Shown here piece after piece: positions 1 to 5,469 of a stretch of 8,298 bases of DNA. Positions within the stretch are counted from its first letter, which is position 1. The number at the start of each line of letters is the position of its first letter. Location: assembly GCA_018677115.1 (NCBI GenBank), contig JAHHOC010000362.1, positions 1 to 8,298 of the forward strand. Reading direction: 5' to 3'. The stretch comes from Arenicella sp. (GTDB lineage: Bacteria; Pseudomonadota; Gammaproteobacteria; Arenicellales; Arenicellaceae). The notes below the pieces were generated by a model. That model was not told where the DNA came from and ran no database searches. It saw only the letters and a program-made list of their open reading frames with translations. The translations under genes and the position numbers were made by a program.

Positions 1-295
1 CCATCCACCCGGTCACCGTGGTGCCCAGGTTGGCACCCAGAACGACCCCGATGCCGTTGTACAGCGGCATTATTCCCGCACTTACAAATGCCAGCGCAAC
101 CAGTGACACCATGGAACTGCTCTGCAATATCGCCGTGACGAATATGCCGGATCCGACACTGCTGACTGGATGATTGGTTCGCTCTGCAATCCACCGCTTC
201 AGCTTGTCACCACTGGCAATCTGAATGCCGTTCTCCAGCCTTTGCATGGCATAAAGAAAGATGGCAAGACCGAAACCCAGGGTAAGTAATGTCAC
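1..295 (-). CDS. Na/Pi-cotransporter family protein, N-terminal part (cut by window edge)
   Basis: The first 98 codons of a membrane protein read without a stop to base 1; the rest lies outside the window. It begins with a hydrophobic helix (about residues 2-17, LGFGLAIFLYAMQ) followed by ENGIQIASGDKLKRWIAERT. A QSSS motif lies at 58-61 and GANLGTT at 87-93, both hallmarks of the first repeat of the NptA/PhoU-associated Na/Pi cotransporter family (PF02690). Known members move inorganic phosphate with sodium across the inner membrane, and many bacterial ones are of unproven substrate. The start is a GTG at 295 that overlaps the TGA of the antiporter upstream (GTGA), so coupled translation is likely; its own ribosome site is weak (AAGA). 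No later start would keep the first helix. A C-terminal PhoU-like domain cannot be judged from here. Confidence 0.85.
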   Translation of the reverse strand, partial: MTLLTLGFGLAIFLYAMQRLENGIQIASGDKLKRWIAERTNHPVSSVGSGIFVTAILQSSSMVSLVALAFVSAGIMPLYNGIGVVLGANLGTTVTGWM

Positions 296-1473
296 TCTTC
301 TTGTCTCTCTGATTGACCAGCGGCACGGGTAATCGCCCAGCGGGTATAAATTGGGCCGATAATCTCAAAGAATACCGTTGAACTGATGACCAGGGTTAGC
401 AATGTCTGCTGATATTTCGGAAAGTGTGTCGATGCGACCAGTGCCATGCCGATGGACACTCCGGCTTGTGGCAGCAGGGCGAAGCGCATCCAATGAGATG
501 TACTTTGATCCGCCTGGCCCAGACATGCACCCAGCCAGGCACCAAAGTATTTCCCGAGGCTGCGCAAAACGATGTACAGGGCACCGAGGTAGCCTATAGC
601 TTTCAGCGCATGTAACTCCAGAGATGCGCCGGCGACAACAAAAAACACAATCAGGAACAGCGATTCGATATCCTCTATTGCATGAAACGGCGACTCATGG
701 TGTTTGGCTAGATTAACCACCACAGAACCGAGCACAATGCAGGCGATCAGGTAGGAAACCTCCAGCCACAGCGCCATACCTCCACACAAGGCGACCACGC
801 CAACTGCTTCCAATAGCATTGGCTGACCTTCGCGAATACGACCGGTGAGAAAGGCAGCCGGTATCCCGAGCAGTACTCCCAGACCTATTGCGCCGACCAC
901 TTCACGTAACGACTGAAACAGAAAGGCAAAGTCGGTTACCGCACTACCAGCATTAGCCACCACCGCCATTGCCAAGGCAAATAGTAATAGTGCCCAAACA
1001 TCATCCAGCGCGACTATTGATAACAAGGAATCAGTGAAGCGGTTATCGATACCGGATTCGCTGACTACATCCACCACGGCCGCTGGGGCGGTGGCGGCCG
1101 CAATGGTGCCGAGCAGCAGCGAAATTTCAAAACCGACACCCATAGACAACAACCCAAAACACACGACAAGCGCGGTGACAACTGCTGTCGTGACCGATAT
1201 CCACACAACTTGCTTTGCGGAACGGGTAAAAGTCTCCTTGTTAAGTTTACCGCCGAGCAGAAAACCAACCATCATCAGGGTGAGGTTGGCAATGACATCA
1301 AAATGCTGGCTAAAACGGCCTGATAAAATTTGCAGGCCGTGATCTCCGATGAGCACACCGAGAAGCAATAACATGGTAACCCTGGGCAAAAACGTTCTTG
1401 CCGCGACCGTCGAAGTCAATAGCCCAAGAAATAGGATCCCACCCAGGGATAAAAGAAAGATATCCAGTGCCAC
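292..1473 (-). CDS. CPA2-family cation/proton antiporter
   Basis: A 393-residue polytopic inner-membrane protein, predicted to exchange Na+ or K+ for H+. Hydrophobic segments run through almost the whole length and nothing hydrophilic follows, so there is no RCK/TrkA-N regulatory domain as in KefB/KefC. Family marks are the ATAPAA stretch (127-132) in the unwound helix, paired aspartates D157-D158 in LDDVW (the ion-binding site), the FFVVAGASLE segment (277-286), R304/K308 in a helix of the type RxxGKxxG, and LLPQAGVSIGMA (333-344). A DD pair is the state found in electrogenic antiporters such as NapA, rather than the ND or QD pairs of other branches. The start is a GTG at 1473 with an AGGAG site six bases upstream (1484-1480). 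It is the first gene of an apparent two-gene operon with the phosphate-transporter-like gene. An FNR/Anr box lies upstream. The transported ion is not determined by sequence. Confidence 0.88.
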   Translation of the reverse strand: MALDIFLLSLGGILFLGLLTSTVAARTFLPRVTMLLLLGVLIGDHGLQILSGRFSQHFDVIANLTLMMVGFLLGGKLNKETFTRSAKQVVWISVTTAVVTALVVCFGLLSMGVGFEISLLLGTIAAATAPAAVVDVVSESGIDNRFTDSLLSIVALDDVWALLLFALAMAVVANAGSAVTDFAFLFQSLREVVGAIGLGVLLGIPAAFLTGRIREGQPMLLEAVGVVALCGGMALWLEVSYLIACIVLGSVVVNLAKHHESPFHAIEDIESLFLIVFFVVAGASLELHALKAIGYLGALYIVLRSLGKYFGAWLGACLGQADQSTSHWMRFALLPQAGVSIGMALVASTHFPKYQQTLLTLVISSTVFFEIIGPIYTRWAITRAAGQSERQEE

Positions 1474-1501
1474 AGCACTCTCCTGAAACTGATCGACGAC
1501 C

Positions 1502-1543
1502 AGTTTAGAGTCGCTCTCCCTGGCGGTTATTGATGCAAGTCAA
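1502..1543 (-). promoter_or_regulatory. FNR/Anr-dependent promoter of the antiporter operon
   Basis: On the minus strand TTGAC-TTGC-ATCAA (1543-1530; TTGATGCAAGTCAA on the plus strand) matches the FNR/Anr consensus TTGAT-N4-ATCAA at nine of ten defined bases. A -10-like TAAACT sits at 1507-1502, starting 29.5 bp from the box centre, as expected for a class II activator site centred at -41.5. The start of transcription would then be near 1495, about 22 nt before the GTG start at 1473. The site is seen directly; activation by Anr is inferred. Confidence 0.72.
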
Positions 1544-1574
1544 ATAGGCCTTAGTTTCTCAACAACCGGTGCAA

Positions 1575-2318
1575 CTAACCTGCTTTGCTGACCTGTCGGC
1601 GCGTGATTCGGGCTTCCAGGGCGTGACAATGTACCAAGGACTGCAATTTTCCCACGTCCAGCACGGAGACTATCCGATTGTCGATGGCCAACACCTCATT
1701 ATTCTGGAATCGTTTCAATAAACGGCTGATAGTTTCGGGTGCCAGACCGAGGTGATTGGCAATATCGCGGCGTGACATCGGCAGCTGCATTTCCAGGCTG
1801 TTATGCCCGCGGGCCTGAAAGCGGGTCAAAAGATTGTGTACGAAGCCGGCTAATTTTTGCTCGGCACTCTGGTCAAAATGCTCGATCGGGTTTACGTGGG
1901 AAGAATACAGATCACGACTGAGCAGGTTGAACAGCTGATGTTGTAGTGCAGGAATTTCGCTGCACAAATTCTGCAGCTGCCTGTAGTCCAGTTCACACAG
2001 CACTGTAGTGTCCAGGGCCTCCACGCTGAACCCGTAATGTTTTGCGTAGATAGCATCGAGGCCAAAAATTTCACCTGGCAGGTGAAAACTCTGCACATAC
2101 TCGACGCCCGACTCGTCAAACCGGTAGGCCTTACACATGCCTGATTTAATTGCGTACAGTTTGTCGAATTTGTCGCCCTGGCGGACGATCTTGTCGCCAA
2201 CGTGCTTGACCGCGGTGGTCTGCACAATTTCTTCCAGCTTCTGAACTTCCTGCTTGCTGAGCCCAAGCGGCAGACATAGATCGCTCATTGCACAATTTGA
2301 GCACGAGTGCGTATACAT
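1575..2318 (-). CDS. fnr: FNR/Anr-type oxygen-sensing transcription regulator
   Basis: A 247-residue Crp/Fnr-family regulator (called Anr in pseudomonads). The N-terminal cysteines C6, C9 and C15 (CX2CX5C) and the internal C108 in TTVLCELDY match in spacing the four ligands of the oxygen-labile [4Fe-4S] cluster of E. coli FNR (C20, C23, C29, C122), so it should dimerise and bind DNA when oxygen is low. A cyclic-nucleotide-type beta roll (about 30-120) is followed by the dimer helix (about 125-160) and a winged helix (about 170-230). The recognition helix is PETISRLLKRF (194-204), where E195, S198 and R199 are the residues that read TTGAT half-sites. The ATG at 2318 has GGAG upstream. Two near-consensus boxes lie next to the flanking genes, but none was seen before this gene, so strong autoregulation is not suggested. 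An fnr-usp neighbourhood is also known in E. coli (fnr-uspE). Cluster and DNA specificity are confident. Confidence 0.95.
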   Translation of the reverse strand: MYTHSCSNCAMSDLCLPLGLSKQEVQKLEEIVQTTAVKHVGDKIVRQGDKFDKLYAIKSGMCKAYRFDESGVEYVQSFHLPGEIFGLDAIYAKHYGFSVEALDTTVLCELDYRQLQNLCSEIPALQHQLFNLLSRDLYSSHVNPIEHFDQSAEQKLAGFVHNLLTRFQARGHNSLEMQLPMSRRDIANHLGLAPETISRLLKRFQNNEVLAIDNRIVSVLDVGKLQSLVHCHALEARITRRQVSKAG

Positions 2319-2366
2319 TGGTCTACTCCGGTCTGCTTAGTGGGCAAGTTCTCTACACATAAGAGC

Positions 2367-2395
2367 ATTCTGCGCCAATTACATGGAGCTTTCAA
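2367..2395 (-). promoter_or_regulatory. Candidate sigma70 promoter of the fnr/anr gene
   Basis: On the minus strand a -35 element TTGAAA (2395-2390, five of six consensus bases) is separated by 17 bp from CAGAAT (2372-2367, four of six). Transcription would begin near 2360, giving a leader of about 42 nt that holds the GGAG ribosome site. No TTGAT-N4-ATCAA site is seen between this gene and the upstream stress-protein gene. Prediction by inspection only. Confidence 0.45.
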
Positions 2396-2397
2396 GG

Positions 2398-2430
2398 AAT
2401 ATGGCCTGCCCATTCCCTGGGCGGCATATT
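2398..2430 (-). terminator. Imperfect stem-loop after the universal stress gene (possible terminator)
   Basis: On the plus strand, ATATGGCCTGCCCA (2399-2412) pairs with TGGGCGGCATAT (2418-2429) across a five-base TTCCC loop, giving about 12 pairs with two bulged bases. It begins five bases after the stress-protein stop codon, just upstream of the predicted anr promoter. In the minus direction no U-run follows, so it may act as a weak terminator or as a 3'-end stabiliser rather than a classical intrinsic terminator. Confidence 0.4.
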
Positions 2431-2434
2431 TTGG

Positions 2435-3262
2435 TCAGTGTGACAGCAGTATCGGAATGTCGCTGTTTTTAACCATATGTCGAGTAACGCCACCAAGGAT
2501 AATCTCCCGCAAGCGTGTGTGGCCATAGCCGCCAATTACCAGCAAGTCGGCGTCGTTGACCTCACAATAGTTGATCAGCACCTTTTCCGGTGTATCGAGG
2601 TGCTCATCGGTGACCTTCAAATGAAAATCATTGCTGACGTTGCGTTCTTTAAGATAGGAGGTGATTTCTGATACATCGACAACATCGTCTTCGCCTTCGT
2701 AATTAATTGACACCACATCCACCTGATCGGCAAGTTTTAACAATGGCAGCGCATCCTGAACCGCCCTGACCGCCTCACGAGATTCATCCCAGCCCAAGAC
2801 AATTTTGCTGCCCAGATCTGGTTCATGCCAGCCGGTCGGTATTAACAATACCGGCTTGCCGGTCTCCAATACCAGACTGTTGATAAAACCTATATTGCTC
2901 ACTCCGCGGCGCGGATCGTAAGCTGCCTGGTTAGTGATTACCAGATCGGAATAAATGACTGCACGGAGTGGGTGCGCCTCCTCATCAACCGCCAACCAGG
3001 TCGCCGAGCACTCCATCGAACCGGTGATTTCGATGAAACTCTCCTTGGCTTTATTCAACCTCTCCTGCTGGCGGGTAATCGCTTCTTCAATCAAATCTGC
3101 AGATACCGCACCAAACGGCGGGATAACCGGTGAATCCTCACCCAAGGTCACATACAGCCCGATGAGATTGGAGCCGTGCTGGTTAGCAAAGGCGGCAGCC
3201 GCCTTAATGGTATTGTCCCTGCCGTCTGATTCAGTAACACAGACTACAATATCTCTATACAT
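2435..3262 (-). CDS. Tandem-domain universal stress protein
   Basis: A 275-residue cytoplasmic protein made of two UspA-like domains. The N-terminal one (about 1-143) opens with MYRDIVVCVTESD and ends with KPVLLIP but lacks a clear nucleotide loop. The C-terminal one (about 152-275) opens with KIVLGWDES and carries GGYGHTRLREIILGGVT (244-260). This is close to the ATP-binding G-x2-G-x9-G-(S/T) pattern of the MJ0577 type, with G258 in place of the S/T. Such two-domain proteins (UspE-like in layout, though shorter than E. coli UspE) help survival under anoxia or stationary phase; no enzymatic role is claimed. The ATG at 3262 is chosen because GAGGTG lies six bases upstream (3274-3269). An in-frame TTG at 3283 would add seven residues but lies at or before the predicted transcription start. 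An FNR/Anr box lies upstream, as known for several Anr-controlled usp genes of Pseudomonas. Confidence 0.9.
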   Translation of the reverse strand: MYRDIVVCVTESDGRDNTIKAAAAFANQHGSNLIGLYVTLGEDSPVIPPFGAVSADLIEEAITRQQERLNKAKESFIEITGSMECSATWLAVDEEAHPLRAVIYSDLVITNQAAYDPRRGVSNIGFINSLVLETGKPVLLIPTGWHEPDLGSKIVLGWDESREAVRAVQDALPLLKLADQVDVVSINYEGEDDVVDVSEITSYLKERNVSNDFHLKVTDEHLDTPEKVLINYCEVNDADLLVIGGYGHTRLREIILGGVTRHMVKNSDIPILLSH

Positions 3263-3283
3263 ATCAATCACCTCGTGATGCAA

Positions 3284-3324
3284 AGATTAGTTCATTGGCT
3301 GATTTTCCAATTGACCCAGATCAA
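3284..3324 (-). promoter_or_regulatory. FNR/Anr-dependent promoter of the universal stress gene
   Basis: On the minus strand TTGAT-CTGG-GTCAA (3324-3311) matches the FNR/Anr consensus at nine of ten defined bases. TAATCT at 3289-3284 is a fair -10 element starting about 28.5 bp from the box centre, within one base of the class II spacing. The predicted start near 3277 leaves a leader of only about 15 nt that just includes the ribosome site, which supports the ATG at 3262 over the earlier TTG. The box is seen directly; its use is inferred. Confidence 0.72.
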
Positions 3325-3567
3325 TATTCAGCAAAAGCCAACTGGCCAATTTTGCAATGGAATAGCAGCGGTGCACCTTATGTCGAATTCTACAAGCTCT
3401 GCCGGACACACCGGCAACGCTTTCTAATCCTAAGCTATGCCGTGATGTGCCAATTTGGTATTGCGTCGATGTACTGCAATCCTCATAATTCGCACCGATC
3501 ACATCGTAACACAATACCGGACCACTATAATTGATGCGGCGTAAGCAATGTTACAGTTAGCTGAAGC

Positions 3568-3576
3568 TGATAATAT
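3568..3576 (+). promoter_or_regulatory. Candidate extended -10 promoter of the methyltransferase gene
   Basis: TG-A-TAATAT (3568-3576) has the TGn extension and a -10-like hexamer; an overlapping TATAAC (3574-3579) is an alternative. No good -35 element is found at normal spacing. Transcription would start near 3583, leaving a leader of about 35 nt with AGGGGA (3603-3608) as ribosome site nine bases before the ATG. Weak call from inspection. Confidence 0.35.
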
Positions 3577-3617
3577 AACGCCGCACTTGGAGTCTCGTAC
3601 ACAGGGGAACCCGCACT

Positions 3618-4511
3618 ATGACTGAAAATACCAACACTGCCTCCGATGAATATGGTGCCTCAGCCGACGCCATTGAGTTTCATTATGGGACAGGCAATGA
3701 TTACTTCGCGCTTTGGCTGGGCAAAACCATGGCCTATTCTTGCGCACTATGGGATGACAACAATCCGGATCAAAGCCTGGACGATGCCCAACTGGCCAAG
3801 ATTCGCCACCATATAGAGCAGTCCCGGGCACCAGGCAAGAACCGAGTGTTGGATATCGGCTGTGGCTGGGGCAGCGTATTACTGCCACTGGTGGACAACT
3901 ATGAGGTTAAAAATACTGTTGGCCTGACCTTGAGTGAAAGCCAGGCCAAGTGGATCAATGAGTTAGGCAATCCCCGTGTCGAGGCGCGGCTGGAAAGCTG
4001 GAAAGACCATGATCCCAGTGCGGAATATGATGCAATCATCTCCATCGGCGCCTTCGAGCATTTCGCCAAGCTCGGGTTGTCAGCCGATGAAAAAATTGAA
4101 ATCTACCGTGAATTCTTCTCCCGTTGCCATGGCTGGTTAGGCTCACGTGGTTATCTGTCACTGCAAACCGTGGCCTACGGCAATTCACTAACCGAAGATT
4201 TCGACACCTTTATTGCCAAGGAAATCTTCCCGGAAACAGACACTCCCAAATTGTTTGAAATCGCGGCCGGTTGTGAGCGACTGTTTGAACCGATTCTGAT
4301 AAAGAACGACCGCGATGACTATCGGCGTACTTTGCGCGCCTGGTACAGCAAGCTAAAGCAAAACCGCGAACGCTGCGTAGAACTGGAGGGTGAAGAGGAA
4401 GTGGCGCGCTTTGAGCAGTACTTGCGGCTGATGGCCTATATGTTCGAAGTGGGTGGACTCGACCTGTACCGCTTAACTTTGCGCAAGATCGATAATCCTA
4501 AAGGAATCTGA
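3618..4511 (+). CDS. SAM-dependent methyltransferase of the CFA/mycolic-acid cyclopropane synthase family
   Basis: 297 residues, close to the length of mycobacterial CMAS/UfaA-type enzymes and lacking the extra N-terminal region of E. coli Cfa (382). Family marks in order: FHYGTGNDYFALWLG (21-35), YSCALW (40-45) with C42, the SAM-binding LDIGCGWG (78-85), VGLTLSESQ (101-109), SIGAFEHFA (142-150) with E147, FP (204-205), and a C-terminal QYLRLMAYMFEVGG (267-280) with Y268. Known relatives transfer a methyl or methylene group to the double bond of an unsaturated acyl chain, usually in phospholipid at the membrane face. C42, E147 and Y268 fit the bicarbonate site of these enzymes, but the usual His of the LLHTI strand is Gln (Q183 in SLQTVAYG). 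It is transcribed alone, away from the stress gene, and ends 10 bp from the oppositely oriented acyltransferase. The product (cyclopropane, methyl or methylene chain, or another acceptor) is unproven. Confidence 0.85.
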   Translation: MTENTNTASDEYGASADAIEFHYGTGNDYFALWLGKTMAYSCALWDDNNPDQSLDDAQLAKIRHHIEQSRAPGKNRVLDIGCGWGSVLLPLVDNYEVKNTVGLTLSESQAKWINELGNPRVEARLESWKDHDPSAEYDAIISIGAFEHFAKLGLSADEKIEIYREFFSRCHGWLGSRGYLSLQTVAYGNSLTEDFDTFIAKEIFPETDTPKLFEIAAGCERLFEPILIKNDRDDYRRTLRAWYSKLKQNRERCVELEGEEEVARFEQYLRLMAYMFEVGGLDLYRLTLRKIDNPKGI

Positions 4512-4521
4512 GCGGCCAGCA

Positions 4522-5469
4522 TCAGGCGTAAAACGGCGGTTCACCCGGCGGTCGCGTCTTAAAGCGTTTATGAACCCACAGGTACTGCTCCGGACAGTCC
4601 CTGATCATCTTCTCAATGGCCTTGTTCATAGCGGCGGTATCCGTTAATTCATCGCCACTGCCGAGATCAGCTATCGGTTCTCCCAAGATCACCTCATAGC
4701 CCCGGCCCCAAGGCAACATACGACTGCTGCAGGGAATGACCACCGCGTCGAGAGTTCGCACAAATTTACCTAGCGCCGGTGTAGTCGAAGCAAGTGGATG
4801 AAAAAAGGGTACAAAGACACCCTTGCGCATCGCATCCTGGTCTGGCGAATAGGAAAACGGGTAGCCCTTCATAAGAATCCGCAACAAGGTCCGCAGCGGC
4901 TGCTTGCGCTCGAACATAATGCCTTCGGGACAGAAGCGCTGGCGGCCATTTAACGCAGCCTGGTTAAGCAGCGGGTTCTTCATGTATTGGTACATTCCTA
5001 CCATCGGTCTTTCCCGTTGCAAGGCCAGGCCAGACACTTCCATGGCGATAAAGTGCGGGCTCAGCAGAATTATCTTTTTGCCTTCGCGCAATGCCCGGTC
5101 GTAGGCTTCACGATGTTTAATCTTCACCAGACGGTCGAATCGGGTCGGGCTGATCCACCAATTCATGCAGGCGGTCATGATCGACTGCCCCATATAGGCA
5201 AAGTGAGCGCGGTTTATGCGTTTCTGCTCAGAAAGAGAAAGCTCAGGAAAACAAGCCTGAATATTTAATAGCGCAATGCGTCGCCGTCTGAAGTGCGCGT
5301 AATAGATAAGGGTGCCCAGCGCATGGCCGACAATGGCGAGCACCGGCAGCGGCAAAACTGATAAGGTCCTGAGCATCCCCAATCCCAACCAGGTCGGCCA
5401 GTGGCGAGGTGCCCAATACTGCTTAAGCAGCGAACCAGGCATGGCCTCAGGCGTCTGTTCGAACCGCAT
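4522..5469 (-). CDS. LpxL/HtrB-family lysophospholipid (lipid A-type) acyltransferase
   Basis: 315 residues, the normal size for lipid A late acyltransferases. An N-terminal membrane anchor (about 32-58) is followed by the basic RRRR (61-64) and NIQACFPELS (69-78). The catalytic HX4E is H139-E144 in PHFIAMEVSG. YSPDQDAMRKGVFVPFF (207-223) and the C-terminal QYLWVHKRFKTRPPGE (295-310) are typical of the LpxL/LpxM/HtrB group. Relatives transfer an acyl chain from acyl-ACP to a lipid A precursor on the inner face of the inner membrane; AlmG, which adds glycine to lipid A from a carrier protein, is in the same superfamily. The ATG at 5469 overlaps the end of the acyl-AMP ligase gene by 23 bp, so the two are probably co-translated; an ATG at 5442 is an alternative. 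Because it sits with a dedicated ligase and ACP, I infer an accessory acyltransferase rather than the housekeeping LpxL. Its lipid acceptor is unknown. Confidence 0.88.
   Translation of the reverse strand: MRFEQTPEAMPGSLLKQYWAPRHWPTWLGLGMLRTLSVLPLPVLAIVGHALGTLIYYAHFRRRRIALLNIQACFPELSLSEQKRINRAHFAYMGQSIMTACMNWWISPTRFDRLVKIKHREAYDRALREGKKIILLSPHFIAMEVSGLALQRERPMVGMYQYMKNPLLNQAALNGRQRFCPEGIMFERKQPLRTLLRILMKGYPFSYSPDQDAMRKGVFVPFFHPLASTTPALGKFVRTLDAVVIPCSSRMLPWGRGYEVILGEPIADLGSGDELTDTAAMNKAIEKMIRDCPEQYLWVHKRFKTRPPGEPPFYA

Larger units (their letters stand above)
3263..3617. other. Divergent promoter region without a gene
   Basis: A 355-bp gap between the stress-protein gene (minus) and the methyltransferase gene (plus). 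The left 60 bp hold the FNR/Anr box and -10 described separately; the right 60 bp hold the candidate methyltransferase promoter. In between (about 3325-3530) I see only short overlapping open frames on both strands without ribosome sites, family features or a hydrophobic pattern, so I call no gene. A tandem AGCTGA-AGCTGA repeat (3559-3570) and a GTAA-N6-TTAC dyad (3541-3554) next to the plus-strand promoter could be regulator contacts, but both are short. Confidence 0.5.

Noticed and set aside
1034..1342. A 102-codon plus-strand frame
   Set aside because: Lies wholly inside the antiporter gene on the other strand, with low-complexity composition (Ser/Thr/Ala rich) expected of an antisense shadow.
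3263..3285. TTG at 3283 as start of the universal stress protein
   Set aside because: The ATG at 3262 has GAGGTG six bases upstream and fits the family N-terminus; the TTG lies at or before the predicted transcription start.
3287..3534. Overlapping open frames of 75 codons (minus) and 79 codons (plus) in the divergent promoter region
   Set aside because: No ribosome site, no family features, and they lie over the FNR box and promoter of the stress gene; probably chance.
3531..3544. TTGATGCGGCGTAA as a third FNR/Anr box, before the methyltransferase
   Set aside because: Only the left half-site matches; the right half is CGTAA rather than ATCAA.
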